Source: Arthrobacter sp. AFG20 (GTDB lineage: Bacteria; Actinomycetota; Actinomycetes; Actinomycetales; Micrococcaceae). From it: a stretch of DNA of 64,000 nt. The position numbers and the translations under genes were made by a program. The DNA is taken from positions 310,001 through 374,000 of the forward strand of contig NZ_PJMC01000001.1 of assembly GCF_002892795.1 (NCBI RefSeq), written 5' to 3'. Of the stretch, positions 7,569 through 16,753 are shown piece by piece. The notes below the pieces were generated by a model. The model had not been told where the DNA came from. It saw only the letters and a list, made by a program, of their open reading frames with translations, and did no database searches. Each line of letters starts with the position of its first letter. Within the stretch, counting starts at the first letter, position 1.

Positions 7569-8578
7569 TGACGCAGATGACCTTTGCGCGGGCAATCAAC
7601 TCAGGCCTGCGCAGATCCCTCGACAACGATCCCAAGGTGCTTCTCATGGGTGAGGACATCGGCACCCTGGGCGGCGTCTTCCGCGTGACCGACGGACTGC
7701 AGAAGGACTTCGGCAAGCACCGCGTCGTGGACACGCCCCTGGCCGAATCCGGCATTGTGGGCACCGCTGTTGGCCTCGCCTACCGCGGGTACCGGCCGGT
7801 GGTGGAAATCCAGTTCGACGGCTTTGTCTACCCCGCCTTCGACCAGATCGTGTCACAGGTGGCCAAGATGCATTACCGCAGCCGGGGCGCGGTGAAAATG
7901 CCCATCACCATCCGCATCCCGTTCGGCGGCGGCATCGGGTCGCCGGAGCACCACTCCGAGTCTCCGGAGGCCTACTTCGCCCACACGGCAGGCCTGCGGG
8001 TGGTCACCCCGGCCAGCCCGCAGGACGCCCACACCATGATCCAGCAGGCCATTTCCTGCGATGACCCGGTGGTGTTCTTCGAGCCCAAGCGCCGCTATCA
8101 CGACAAAGGCGAAGTGGACGAGTCGCTCGATCCCGATTCAGCCCCGCCGATGGGCCAGGCCCGGGTGGTCACGGATGGGAGCGACGTCACGCTCGTGGCC
8201 TACGGGCCACTGGTAAAGACGGCCCGTGATGCTGCCACGGCGGCCGCGGACGAAGGCGTCTCGGTTGAGGTCATCGACCTTCGGTCGCTCGCTCCGGTGG
8301 ATTTCGCCACCGTGGAGGCCTCGGTCCGCAAGACGGGACGGCTGGTGATCACCCACGAGGCCGGACAGTCGGGCGGGCTAGGCGCGGAGGTTGCGGCGAG
8401 CATCACCGAGCGCTGCTTCTACCACCTTGAGACGGCGCCCGTCCGCATCACCGGGTTTGACGTGCCGTACCCCTATTCGAAGGTGGAGATGCACCACCTT
8501 CCGAATCTTGACCGGATCCTCGACGGCGTGGACCGCGCGCTGGGCCGGCCGAATTCGCTAAGCGGGCTGGAAGGATGA
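7568..8578 (+). CDS. bkdB: Branched-chain 2-oxoacid dehydrogenase E1 beta subunit
   Basis: 336 residues of the transketolase-like E1 beta family: GEDIGTLGGVFRVTDGL near the N-terminus, DTPLAESGIVGTAVGLA, and the C-terminal LVITHEAGQSGGLGAEVAASI. The length is normal for the family. The ATG shares one base with the bkdA stop (TGATG), so the two subunits, which form an alpha2-beta2 E1, are translationally coupled. The next gene, E2, overlaps its stop by four bases. Confidence 0.92.
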   Translation: MTQMTFARAINSGLRRSLDNDPKVLLMGEDIGTLGGVFRVTDGLQKDFGKHRVVDTPLAESGIVGTAVGLAYRGYRPVVEIQFDGFVYPAFDQIVSQVAKMHYRSRGAVKMPITIRIPFGGGIGSPEHHSESPEAYFAHTAGLRVVTPASPQDAHTMIQQAISCDDPVVFFEPKRRYHDKGEVDESLDPDSAPPMGQARVVTDGSDVTLVAYGPLVKTARDAATAAADEGVSVEVIDLRSLAPVDFATVEASVRKTGRLVITHEAGQSGGLGAEVAASITERCFYHLETAPVRITGFDVPYPYSKVEMHHLPNLDRILDGVDRALGRPNSLSGLEG

Positions 8579-9930
8579 CCGCCACCATGATCAAGGAATT
8601 CCGGCTGCCCGATCTCGGGGAAGGACTGACCGAATCCGAAATCGTCAGCTGGAAAGTGGGGGTCGGGGACACCGTCAGTCTGAACCAGATCATCGCCGAG
8701 GTGGAGACCGCCAAAGCAGTGGTGGAACTGCCCTCACCGTTCGCGGGCGTGATCACGGCCCTGCATGAACAGCCGGGAACGGTCGTGGAGGTGGGCAAGC
8801 CGATTGTCTCGTTCGAGGTGAAGGACGACGCCGGTAACCAGACAGCCGCTGCCGCTCCGGCTGAGGTGGCTCTCCCCAAGAGGGAACCCAACCTCGTCGG
8901 GTACGGCGCCGTCGTCGAAAGCACCGGCCGTCCCGTCCGACGGCAGCGCACGCTGGTTCAGCCCACCCCGCTGGCTGAGCCCGCCCCGCTGGCTGAGCCT
9001 GTCGAAACCAGGTTTGCCAACACCAGCACAGCCGAGCGGCCCCGTTCCACGCCGCCCGTCCGGAAGCTGGCCAAGGACCTCGGAGTCGACCTGGAGAGTG
9101 TCCCGGGGAGCGGCCCCCGCGGTCTCATTACCCGTGACGATGTGCGTAATTTCGTTGGCGGCGGGGATCTTCCCGCGGCCGCCCAGGAGCTGGCAGCACA
9201 GGAAGTTCAGCCCGCGCCGGCCCAGGGCGAGCGTGAAGTGCGGACACCAATCAAGGGCGTCCGCAAGTTCACGGCGGCTGCCATGGTCAGCAGCGCCTTC
9301 ACGGCCCCCCATGTGACGGAGTTCCTCACTGTCGACGTCACTCCTGCCATGGAGCTGCTGGCCAGGCTCAAGGAAAACAAGGCCTTTGCCGGCCACAAGC
9401 TCACGCCGCTGACCCTCGTGGCCAGGGCTGTCCTGATCGCCCTGCGGCGCAATCCCGGCCTGAACGCCAAGTGGGATGAGGCCAACCAGGAGATCGTGCA
9501 GTTCAACTACGTGAACCTCGGCATCGCGGCCGCAACCCCGCGTGGTCTCACCGTTCCCAACATCAAGGACGCGGACCGGCTGGCGCTCGTTGACTTGTCC
9601 ACCGAGCTCGCAGAACTGACGGACACCGCCAGAGCCGGCAAGACCAGCCCGGCGGACCTCTCCGGCGGCACCATCTCCATCACCAACATCGGTGTCTTCG
9701 GGATCGACGCCGGCACGCCCATCCTCAATCCGGGGGAGGCCGCGATCCTCGCCATGGGTGCCGTCCGGAAAACCCCGTGGGAGTACCAGGACCAGGTAGC
9801 CCTGAGGCAGGTCATGACGCTGAGCCTCTCCTTCGACCACCGGCTGGTGGACGGCGAACAGGGATCGAGGTTCCTGGCCGACGTGGGCGCCCTCCTCGCG
9901 GATCCCGGCATGGCCTTAGCGATGGCATAG
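8575..9930 (+). CDS. bkdC: Branched-chain 2-oxoacid dehydrogenase E2 (dihydrolipoyl acyltransferase)
   Basis: 451 residues: one lipoyl domain (about 6-80) with lipoyl Lys47 in EVETAKAVVE, a linker, an E1/E3-binding domain (about 158-195, PPVRKLAKDLGVDL...GLITRDDV) and a catalytic domain ending with the DHRLVDG active-site motif. It passes the acyl group to CoA. A first ATG at 8575 abuts the GGAAGG; the ATG at 8587 (IKEFRLPDLGEGL) gives a 12-base spacing, so the start is uncertain by four residues. No E3 (dihydrolipoamide dehydrogenase) gene is present, so the complex must use one encoded elsewhere. The linker carries tandem repeats. Confidence 0.92.
   Translation: MTATMIKEFRLPDLGEGLTESEIVSWKVGVGDTVSLNQIIAEVETAKAVVELPSPFAGVITALHEQPGTVVEVGKPIVSFEVKDDAGNQTAAAAPAEVALPKREPNLVGYGAVVESTGRPVRRQRTLVQPTPLAEPAPLAEPVETRFANTSTAERPRSTPPVRKLAKDLGVDLESVPGSGPRGLITRDDVRNFVGGGDLPAAAQELAAQEVQPAPAQGEREVRTPIKGVRKFTAAAMVSSAFTAPHVTEFLTVDVTPAMELLARLKENKAFAGHKLTPLTLVARAVLIALRRNPGLNAKWDEANQEIVQFNYVNLGIAAATPRGLTVPNIKDADRLALVDLSTELAELTDTARAGKTSPADLSGGTISITNIGVFGIDAGTPILNPGEAAILAMGAVRKTPWEYQDQVALRQVMTLSLSFDHRLVDGEQGSRFLADVGALLADPGMALAMA
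8953..9012. repeat. Three imperfect 18-bp tandem units with embedded CTGAGCCTGTCGAAACC-like element
   Basis: Units at 8953-8970, 8971-8988 and 8989-9006 encode LVQPTP, LAEPAP and LAEPVE in the flexible linker of E2. The third runs into GGCTGAGCCTGTCGAAACC, a sequence resembling the short TTTCGACAGGCTCA-type motif that I recall as dispersed in many high-GC actinobacterial genomes. It appears to have been inserted in frame and partly duplicated. The dispersed-repeat link is from memory, not from a search. Confidence 0.55.
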
Positions 9931-9941
9931 CCGCGATTCCA

Positions 9942-9977
9942 GGTTGCCTGCCGCTCACGCTCGAGCGGCAGGCAACC
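9942..9977. terminator. Long perfect hairpin between convergent bkdC and tetR
   Basis: Perfect 15-bp arms at 9942-9956 and 9963-9977 around a 6-base loop. It sits between the bkdC stop and the convergent TetR gene stop. There is no U-tract on either side, but position and stability suggest a bidirectional transcription barrier. Confidence 0.7.
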
Positions 9978-9988
9978 GGGGAGCGCAG

Positions 9989-10663
9989 TTAGTCGGAGAG
10001 CGGGCTGGCCGTCACCAGCAACGCCGCCAGGGCCATGTTCTCCAGGAGCGGCCGCGCTGACTTGATCGCCATCCGCCGGCCGTGGTTGCGGACAGAGTGC
10101 GGCGTGGAGTTGATCAGGCCGAATGTCGCGTGGGCGCGCATGCGGAGGTCGGCCGTGTCTGTTGTGCCATGGATGCCGGCGAGCACGTCAACCCACACCT
10201 CCACGTAGCTGCGCTGCAGGGCACGCACCTGTGCCTGGTCCTCGCCGGTCAGGTTGCTGAAATCCCTGTCCTGCACGCGGATCACGTCGGGGTTGCTGAG
10301 GGCAAAGTCCACGTGGAACTGCACCAGACGGTTGAGCGCGGCGGAGGGATCGGAGGCGTCGGCCACCACGTGGCGGCCGCCGTCGAGCAGGTCCTGGCTG
10401 ACGGTGAGCAGCAGCGCGCCCAGCACGGCCTGCTTTCCGGGGAAATGGCGGTACACGGCGGGTCCGCTCACGCCGGCCGCGGCACCAAGGTCCTCGAGGG
10501 AGACCCGGTTGAACCCGTTGACGGCGAAGAGCGTGGCCGCAGCGGACAGGAGTGCCTTCCGGCGGGACTCCTTCGCCCGGCTGCGCTGCGTGGTAACGGA
10601 TGTCTCATGGCCGGCTGCGGCCTGGACAGGAGCGGTGAGCTCTCCGTGATCTGTGGTGGGCAC
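9989..10663 (-). CDS. TetR family repressor of the leucine-degradation operon
   Basis: 224 residues with an extended N-terminus, a TetR helix-turn-helix (about residues 34-80: LLSAAATLFAVNGFNRVSLE, AAAGVSGPAVYRHFPGKQAV) and an all-alpha ligand-binding region. The GTG at 10663 has GAGGAGG four bases upstream. It is divergent from accD1, and the shared 144-base region holds paired inverted repeats, so it most likely represses that operon and is released by an acyl-CoA intermediate. It belongs to the group found beside acyl-CoA dehydrogenase/carboxylase genes in Actinobacteria; the ligand is not known from sequence. Confidence 0.85.
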   Translation of the reverse strand: MPTTDHGELTAPVQAAAGHETSVTTQRSRAKESRRKALLSAAATLFAVNGFNRVSLEDLGAAAGVSGPAVYRHFPGKQAVLGALLLTVSQDLLDGGRHVVADASDPSAALNRLVQFHVDFALSNPDVIRVQDRDFSNLTGEDQAQVRALQRSYVEVWVDVLAGIHGTTDTADLRMRAHATFGLINSTPHSVRNHGRRMAIKSARPLLENMALAALLVTASPLSD

Positions 10664-10691
10664 ATTTCCTCCTCGGAACCCAAGAACTCTA

Positions 10692-10708
10692 CCAACATCC
10701 TGTGTTGG
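10692..10708. promoter_or_regulatory. Inverted repeat CCAACA-N5-TGTTGG
   Basis: Perfect 6-base arms with a 5-base spacer in the tetR/accD1 intergenic region, overlapping the putative -35 of accD1. It differs from the GTTAC/CTAAC sites, so it may belong to a second regulator. Confidence 0.45.
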
Positions 10709-10734
10709 ACATCACAGTTACTAGAGACTAACCT
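10705..10734 (+). promoter_or_regulatory. Putative accD1 promoter
   Basis: TTGGAC (10705-10710) and TAACCT (10729-10734) are separated by 18 bases, the best -35/-10 pair between tetR and accD1. The first GTTAC-N6-CTAAC site covers the spacer and the -10, which suits repression. Confidence 0.45.
10717..10732. promoter_or_regulatory. Putative TetR operator, copy 1
   Basis: GTTAC-TAGAGA-CTAAC: the GTTA/TAAC ends form an inverted repeat. The same 16-base layout recurs 25 bases downstream. It overlaps the putative -10 of accD1. Confidence 0.6.
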
Positions 10735-10741
10735 AAACTCA

Positions 10742-10757
10742 GTTACGAGGCACTAAC
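10742..10757. promoter_or_regulatory. Putative TetR operator, copy 2
   Basis: GTTAC-GAGGCA-CTAAC, with identical outer pentamers and spacer length to copy 1. It lies just after the putative transcription start and 50 bases before the accD1 ATG. Confidence 0.6.
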
Positions 10758-10807
10758 CGAAATGCGGCGGGACTGCCGCCGGCAGTGCCCGGGAATGGAA
10801 GCGGTCA

Positions 10808-12415
10808 ATGGAGACACTCGCCAGCCTGCTGGACACCGCCGGCAGCGCCTTCGAGGCCAACAGCCTTGCGCAGTGCGCGCTCGCTGATGAGCTGCGAAAG
10901 CGTCTTGCCACCACAGCCCTGGGCGGGCCGGAGAAATCCCGCGAGCGGCACGTGGCCCGCGGCAAGCTGCTGCCCCGGGAGCGGATCGACCGCCTTCTCG
11001 ACGACGGCAGTCCCTTCCTGGAGATCGCCCCGCTGGCCGCGAACGGGATGTACAACGACGATTCGCCCGGCGCCGGCATCATCGCCGGCATCGGCCTGGT
11101 GCACGGCCGCCACGTGCTGGTGATTTCCAATGACGCCACCGTCAAGGGCGGCACCTACTATCCCATGACGGTGAAGAAGCACCTCAGGGCCCAGGAGATC
11201 GCACTCGAGAACCGGCTCCCGTGCATCTACCTCGTGGATTCGGGCGGAGCCTTCCTCCCTAAACAGGATGAGGTCTTTCCGGACCGGGACCATTTCGGCC
11301 GGATCTTCTACAACCAGGCCCGAATGTCCGCTGCCGGGATTCCCCAGATCGCCTCCGTCATGGGCTCCTGCACCGCAGGCGGCGCCTACGTTCCCGCGAT
11401 GAGCGATGAAACGGTCATCGTCCGCAACCAGGGCACCATCTTCCTCGGCGGGCCGCCGCTCGTGAAGGCCGCCATCGGCGAAATCGTCAGCGCGGAAGAA
11501 CTAGGCGGCGGCGACGTGCACTCCCGGATCTCCGGCGTCACGGACCACCTCGCCGAAAACGACGAACACGCCCTGCAGATCGTCCGCGACATCGTCGCCA
11601 CGCTGCCCGGACCCGCCGCGCCCGCCTGGGACGTGGACACCGCCGTCGAGCCGGCTGCCGGGCCCGGCCAGCTCTACGGCGCCGTGCCCACGGACGTCAA
11701 CGCGCAATACGACGTCCGCGAGGTGATCGCCCGGCTGGTGGACGGCAGCCGCTTCCATGAGTTCAAGAAGAACTACGGCCCCACCCTGGTGACCGGCTTC
11801 GCCAGGCTTCACGGACATCCCGTGGGCATCGTGGCGAACAATGGGGTGCTGTTCAGCGAGTCTGCGCTCAAGGGCGCCCACTTCATCGAGCTGTGCGACC
11901 AGCGCGGCATTCCGTTGCTCTTCCTGCAGAACATCTCCGGCTTCATGGTGGGCAAGGACTACGAGCAGGGCGGGATCGCCAAGAACGGTGCCAAGATGGT
12001 TACCGCCGTGGCCACCACGCGCGTACCCAAGCTGACAGTGGTGATCGGCGGGTCCTTCGGCGCCGGCAACTACTCGATGTGCGGCCGGGCCTATTCACCG
12101 CGCTTCCTGTGGATGTGGCCGGCCAGCCGGATCTCGGTCATGGGCGGGAACCAGGCCTCAAGCGTCCTGGCGACCGTCAAGCGCGACCAGTTCGAGGTGG
12201 CCGGGCAGGAGTGGTCCGCCGAGGATGAGGAGGCGTTCAAGGCCCCCATCCGGCAGCAGTACGAGGACCAGGGCAGCCCCTATTACTCCACGGCGCGGCT
12301 GTGGGACGACGGCATTATCGACCCCGCCGACACCCGCACCGTGCTGGGCCTGGCCCTCGACGTCATCTCCCGCGTCCCGCTGCCGGAGACCTCCTTCGGC
12401 CTCTTCCGGATGTGA
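10808..12415 (+). CDS. accD1: Methylcrotonyl-CoA carboxylase, carboxyltransferase (beta) subunit
   Basis: 535 residues of the acyl-CoA carboxylase beta family, with the paired crotonase-like halves and oxyanion-hole Gly-rich loops ([16 protein letters not shown] and [16 protein letters not shown]). [27 protein letters not shown] is characteristic of methylcrotonyl-CoA rather than propionyl-CoA carboxylases. The M. tuberculosis AccA1-AccD1 pair is a methylcrotonyl-CoA carboxylase of leucine degradation. First gene of the operon under the divergent TetR; GGAATGGAAG precedes the ATG. The alpha subunit follows after seven bases. Confidence 0.92.
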   Translation: METLASLLDTAGSAFEANSLAQCALADELRKRLATTALGGPEKSRERHVARGKLLPRERIDRLLDDGSPFLEIAPLAANGMYNDDSPGAGIIAGIGLVHGRHVLVISNDATVKGGTYYPMTVKKHLRAQEIALENRLPCIYLVDSGGAFLPKQDEVFPDRDHFGRIFYNQARMSAAGIPQIASVMGSCTAGGAYVPAMSDETVIVRNQGTIFLGGPPLVKAAIGEIVSAEELGGGDVHSRISGVTDHLAENDEHALQIVRDIVATLPGPAAPAWDVDTAVEPAAGPGQLYGAVPTDVNAQYDVREVIARLVDGSRFHEFKKNYGPTLVTGFARLHGHPVGIVANNGVLFSESALKGAHFIELCDQRGIPLLFLQNISGFMVGKDYEQGGIAKNGAKMVTAVATTRVPKLTVVIGGSFGAGNYSMCGRAYSPRFLWMWPASRISVMGGNQASSVLATVKRDQFEVAGQEWSAEDEEAFKAPIRQQYEDQGSPYYSTARLWDDGIIDPADTRTVLGLALDVISRVPLPETSFGLFRM

Positions 12416-12422
12416 GCCGGCG

Positions 12423-14666
12423 ATGACCATTAGTAGCGTGTTTCGCACTGTCCTGGTGGCCAACCGCGGCGAGATTGCCTGCCGGGTGATCAGGACCCTG
12501 CGCGCCATGGGCATCCGGTCGGTTGCCGTCTACAGCGACGCCGACGCCGGCGCCCGCCACGTGCGCGAGGCCGACGCCGCCGTCCGGATCGGCCCCGCCG
12601 CGGCCGCCCAAAGCTACCTCAGCATCGATGCGATCGTCAGGGCCTGCCAGGACACCGGTGCCCAGGCGGTGCACCCAGGGTATGGATTCCTTAGTGAGAA
12701 CGCGGACTTTGCCAGGGCGCTGGAGGCCGCCGGCATCGCCTTCATCGGCCCCGGGGTCGAGGCCCTGGACGTCATGGGGGACAAGATCCGCTCGAAGAAC
12801 CACGTGGCCGGGTATGGCGTTCCGGTGGTTCCGGGCATCGCCGAGCCCGGCATGACGGATGAGGAACTCATCGCCGCCGCCCCGGCCGTGGGGTTCCCCC
12901 TGCTGATCAAGCCCTCGGCGGGCGGCGGCGGCAAGGGCATGCATGCGGTGGACCGGCCCGGGGACCTGGCGTCCGCCCTGGCCACCGCGCGCCGGGTGGC
13001 TGCAAGCGCGTTTGGGGACGACACCCTGTTCCTGGAACGACTGGTGACGTCCCCACGGCACATCGAGGTGCAGGTCCTGGCCGATACGCACGGCAACGTC
13101 ATCCACCTGGGGGAGCGCGAGTGCTCCCTGCAAAGGCGGCACCAGAAGGTCATTGAGGAGGCGCCGTCACCCCTGCTGGAATCGCTGGCCGACGGCGCGG
13201 CCGTCCGCGCGAAGATCGGCGAGGCCGCGTGCCAGGCCGCCCGCAGCGTCCACTACACCGGCGCCGGCACGGTGGAGTTCCTCGTTTCCGACGATTCCCC
13301 GGACGAGTTCTTCTTCATGGAAATGAATACCCGGCTCCAGGTGGAACATCCGGTGACGGAAATGGTCACCGGCATCGACCTCGTCGAGTGGCAGGTCCGC
13401 ATCGCCGCCGGTGACGTGCTCACCGTCGGGCAAGACGACGTCGTTCTTAAAGGCCACGCCGCGGAGGCCCGGGTCTACGCCGAGGTCCCGCACCGTAACT
13501 TCCTGCCGTCCTCGGGCGAGGTGGTGCTCCTCGACGAACGCGGCAGCCTCTTGACGCCACGCGGCCGGCCAGATCTCGAAAGCCGGGACGTGCGGATCGA
13601 CTCATCGCTGCTGCCGGGACTGGAAATCTCCAGCGACTACGACCCCATGCTGTCCAAGGTCATCGCCTGGGGGGCCGACCGCAAGGCTGCCCTCGACGAA
13701 CTGGACGCGGCGCTGGAGCGGTACACCGTTCTTGGCATCGACACCAACGTGGAGTACCTGCGGCTCCTGATCAACCACGAGGACGTCCGCGCCGGCCGCC
13801 TGGACACGACGCTGATTGACCGGAAGATGCCGGAACTGGCGTTCCGGGACATCGGCAGCACGGAGCTCGCGGCCGCTGCCCTGTGGTTCTGGCTTGGCGA
13901 GGCCGGTGGAATTGAGCCCGGCGGGGGACAGAACGGGGGACAGACAGGTCCCCGATCGCCTTGGGACAGCGCCCGGGGCTGGCGCCTCGGCGCTCCGGCG
14001 CCGTGGCGGATAAGCTTCGGCCTTCCCGGCGGTGCCATGGCCACCGTGGCCATCACCTGGGCGGGCGACGGCGCCCCTGACGCCGGCCATGCCCTGGTCA
14101 GCGTCGACGGCGGGCCGGAACTGACAGTCCGGGTCCTCGGGCCGGCGGCGGACGCCGGCGGAGATGACGCCGCCGGACCCGGCGTCATCAGGCTCGAGGT
14201 GGAGGACAAGCAGCATACGTTCGCCATCGGGGTGTCCCGGGACAAGCACTCCGACGGCGACCATAGGCGGAAAGCGCGGCCGCGGCAGGTTTACCTGGGC
14301 AGCGGCGGCTGGTCCTGCGAGCTCGAAGTCCTCACCCGGGAGTCGCGCCTGGAACGGATCCTGGCCGCCATCGAGCGGGAAGAGGGCGCCGCGGATCCGG
14401 AGGTCCGGTCACCCATGCCCGGTACCGTCGTCGCGGTGCCGGTGAGTGACGGCGAGCAAGTGACAGCAGGGCAGGTGCTGCTGTCCGTTGAGGCCATGAA
14501 GATGGAGCACCAGCTCGTGGCCGAAGTCTCCGGCACGGTCCACATCAGCGTCAGCACGGGCGACCTGGTCAAGGCCGACCAGGTCGTCGCCACGATTCAC
14601 ACGGCCACCATTCACGCGGCCGGCACCGCACGCCAGGATCCAACAGATGAACGTAAGGAGGCCTAG
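12423..14666 (+). CDS. accA1: Methylcrotonyl-CoA carboxylase, biotin carboxylase/biotin carrier (alpha) subunit
   Basis: 747 residues. The biotin carboxylase part begins with [22 protein letters not shown], has the ATP-grasp loop GGGGKGMH and the [14 protein letters not shown] signature; a linker/BT domain follows, and the C-terminus is a biotinyl domain with VEAMKMEHQ (biotinyl Lys). It carboxylates biotin with bicarbonate and ATP and hands CO2 to AccD1. The linker around residues 500-512 contains [14 protein letters not shown], encoded by a short duplicated, hairpin-forming insertion. The next gene starts two bases after the stop. Confidence 0.92.
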   Translation: MTISSVFRTVLVANRGEIACRVIRTLRAMGIRSVAVYSDADAGARHVREADAAVRIGPAAAAQSYLSIDAIVRACQDTGAQAVHPGYGFLSENADFARALEAAGIAFIGPGVEALDVMGDKIRSKNHVAGYGVPVVPGIAEPGMTDEELIAAAPAVGFPLLIKPSAGGGGKGMHAVDRPGDLASALATARRVAASAFGDDTLFLERLVTSPRHIEVQVLADTHGNVIHLGERECSLQRRHQKVIEEAPSPLLESLADGAAVRAKIGEAACQAARSVHYTGAGTVEFLVSDDSPDEFFFMEMNTRLQVEHPVTEMVTGIDLVEWQVRIAAGDVLTVGQDDVVLKGHAAEARVYAEVPHRNFLPSSGEVVLLDERGSLLTPRGRPDLESRDVRIDSSLLPGLEISSDYDPMLSKVIAWGADRKAALDELDAALERYTVLGIDTNVEYLRLLINHEDVRAGRLDTTLIDRKMPELAFRDIGSTELAAAALWFWLGEAGGIEPGGGQNGGQTGPRSPWDSARGWRLGAPAPWRISFGLPGGAMATVAITWAGDGAPDAGHALVSVDGGPELTVRVLGPAADAGGDDAAGPGVIRLEVEDKQHTFAIGVSRDKHSDGDHRRKARPRQVYLGSGGWSCELEVLTRESRLERILAAIEREEGAADPEVRSPMPGTVVAVPVSDGEQVTAGQVLLSVEAMKMEHQLVAEVSGTVHISVSTGDLVKADQVVATIHTATIHAAGTARQDPTDERKEA
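13921..13953. repeat. In-frame duplicated GGGGACAG element with hairpin inside accA1
   Basis: GGGGGACAGA occurs twice (about 13923-13932 and 13935-13944), and the second copy forms the perfect inverted repeat GGGGAC-AGACAG-GTCCCC at 13936-13953. It codes for the Gly/Gln-rich loop of the protein linker. It looks like a small palindromic insertion tolerated at a domain boundary. Confidence 0.5.
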
Positions 14667-14668
14667 CC

Positions 14669-15844
14669 ATGGCCGATTTTGACCTCAGCGAGGAATACCA
14701 GGACCTCAGCAAGACAGTCCGCGAATTCGCCGACGAAGTGGTGGCCCCCGTCTCCGCCAAGCACGACGAGGAGCACAGCTTCCCCTACGAAGTGGTCTCG
14801 CAGATGGCGGACATGGGGCTGTTCGGCCTGCCGTTCCCTGAGGAATACGGCGGCATGGGCGGCGACTACTTCGCGCTGGCCCTCGCGCTGGAACAGCTTG
14901 GGCGCGTGGACCAGTCAGTTGCCATCACGCTCGAGGCGGGCGTTTCGCTCGGTGCGATGCCCGTCTACCGGTTCGGCACCGAGGCCCAGAAACAGGAATG
15001 GCTGCCGCTGCTCGCGTCCGGAAAGGCGCTCGCCGGCTTCGGCCTGACCGAGCCGGAGGCCGGCTCGGACGCCGGCGGCACGAAGACCACGGCCCGGCTG
15101 GAAGGCGGCGGAGACGCCAAGAACTGGGTCATCAACGGCAACAAGGAGTTCATCACCAACTCGGGAACAGACATCAGCAAGCTGGTGACCGTCACCGCCG
15201 TCACGGGCCAGCAGGAGCGCAAGGACGGCAGCATCAGGAAGGAGATCTCCACCATCCTGGTTCCCACCGACACACCCGGCTTCAAGGCCGAGAAGGCGTA
15301 CAACAAGGTGGGCTGGAACGCCTCGGACACGCACCCCCTGACGCTGCGGGACGTCACTGTTCCCGAGGCGAACCTGCTGGGGGAGCGGGGGCGGGGCTAC
15401 GCCAACTTCCTGTCCATCCTGGATGAGGGCAGGATCGCCATCGCTGCCCTGGCCACCGGCGCTGCGCAGGGCTGCGTGGATCTGTCGGTCCGTTACGCCA
15501 AGGACCGCAGCGCCTTCGGGGCCAATATCGGCAAGCACCAGGCCATTGCGTTCAAGATCGCCCGCATGCAGGCGCGTGCCCATACGGCCCGTCTTACGTA
15601 CTACGATGCGGCCGCCCGGATGCTCGCCGGCAAGCCGTTCAAGACCCAGGCGGCCATAGCTAAGATGGTCGCAGGCGAGGCAGCCATGGACAATGCGCGG
15701 GATGCCACCCAGGTATTCGGCGGCTATGGCTTCATCAACGAGTTCACCGTGGCGCGCCACTACCGGGACTCCAAGATCCTGGAGGTCGGGGAGGGCACCA
15801 CGGAGGTCCAGCTGATGCTGATCGCCCGGGAACTGGGGCTGTAA
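14669..15844 (+). CDS. Acyl-CoA dehydrogenase, probable isovaleryl-CoA dehydrogenase
   Basis: 391-residue flavoprotein of the acyl-CoA dehydrogenase family: FGLTEPEAGSDAG (FAD/substrate contact), YAKDRSAFGANIGKHQAIAFKIARM and the C-terminal GGYGFINEFTVARHYRDSKI. Position in the operon (FadE19 in the M. tuberculosis counterpart) indicates isovaleryl-CoA to 3-methylcrotonyl-CoA. Human-type IVD has its base Glu in a DLER motif; here that stretch reads LDEGR, while VGEGTTEVQ near the C-terminus holds Glu at the position used by short/medium-chain enzymes. So substrate specificity is assigned from context rather than from the active site. AAGGAGG precedes the ATG. Confidence 0.88.
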   Translation: MADFDLSEEYQDLSKTVREFADEVVAPVSAKHDEEHSFPYEVVSQMADMGLFGLPFPEEYGGMGGDYFALALALEQLGRVDQSVAITLEAGVSLGAMPVYRFGTEAQKQEWLPLLASGKALAGFGLTEPEAGSDAGGTKTTARLEGGGDAKNWVINGNKEFITNSGTDISKLVTVTAVTGQQERKDGSIRKEISTILVPTDTPGFKAEKAYNKVGWNASDTHPLTLRDVTVPEANLLGERGRGYANFLSILDEGRIAIAALATGAAQGCVDLSVRYAKDRSAFGANIGKHQAIAFKIARMQARAHTARLTYYDAAARMLAGKPFKTQAAIAKMVAGEAAMDNARDATQVFGGYGFINEFTVARHYRDSKILEVGEGTTEVQLMLIARELGL

Positions 15845-15899
15845 CAGGCCCGGTGGCCGTGTCTGTCGAAAGTCTGTGGAGACGCCGAAAGGATCAACG

Positions 15900-16751
15900 A
15901 TGATTGACAAGGTTGTTGCCAGCGCTGACGAAGCGGTCGCCGACATAGCCGACGGCGCGTCGCTCGCCGTCGGGGGTTTTGGCTTGTGCGGGATCCCGGT
16001 GGCGCTGATCGACGCCCTCCACCGACGCGGCACCACGGACCTGGAGACTGTCAGCAACAACTGCGGCGTGGACGACTGGGGCCTGGGGATCCTCCTTCGG
16101 GACGGGAGGATCCGCCGGACCGTCAGCTCGTATGTGGGGGAGAACAAGGAGTTCGCCCGGCAGTACCTCGCCGGCGAACTGGAGGTGGTCCTGACCCCGC
16201 AGGGCACCCTGGCCGAGAAGCTGCGCGCCGGCGGTGCCGGCATCCCCGCTTTTTACACCAAAGCGGGCGTTGGGACCCAGGTGTCCGACGGCGGTCTGCC
16301 GCAGAAATACGACGCCGACGGCGGCATCGCCGTCGCGTCCCCGGCGAAGGAAGTGCGGAGCTTCGGCGGTGTCGACTACGTCCTGGAGGAGTCGCTCACG
16401 CCCGACTACGGCCTGGTCCATGCCTGGAAGGGCGACCGCCACGGGAACCTGGTCTTCCACGCCACGGCCATGAACTTCAACCCCCTTTGCGCCATGGCGG
16501 GACGGATCACCATCGCGGAGGTGGAGGAACTCGTGGAGCCGGGCGAGCTGGATCCCGAACACGTCCACCTGCCGGGCATCTTCGTCCAGCGCGTGGTCGT
16601 GGTGTCCGAGCCCGAGAAGCGCATTGAGAAGCGGACGGTCGCACTGTCGGCGGCGTCCGCAACCGGTGCCGCGGCCCCGTCCGGGACTGCCGGCGCGGCA
16701 GGAACCACCGGCACCACCGATACCACCACCCCCGAACAGGCAGGAGCGTAG
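15900..16751 (+). CDS. scoA: 3-oxoacid CoA-transferase subunit A
   Basis: 283 residues of the CoA-transferase family I alpha subunit ([23 protein letters not shown] near the N-terminus, [31 protein letters not shown]). With ScoB it moves CoA from succinyl-CoA to acetoacetate, the product of the HMG-CoA lyase step. The start at ATG 15900 follows GAAAGG by eight bases. The last about 37 residues are an Ala/Thr/Gly-rich tail not usual in the family, which looks like a degenerate linker between A and B subunits. Confidence 0.9.
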   Translation: MIDKVVASADEAVADIADGASLAVGGFGLCGIPVALIDALHRRGTTDLETVSNNCGVDDWGLGILLRDGRIRRTVSSYVGENKEFARQYLAGELEVVLTPQGTLAEKLRAGGAGIPAFYTKAGVGTQVSDGGLPQKYDADGGIAVASPAKEVRSFGGVDYVLEESLTPDYGLVHAWKGDRHGNLVFHATAMNFNPLCAMAGRITIAEVEELVEPGELDPEHVHLPGIFVQRVVVVSEPEKRIEKRTVALSAASATGAAAPSGTAGAAGTTGTTDTTTPEQAGA

Positions 16752-16753
16752 CC

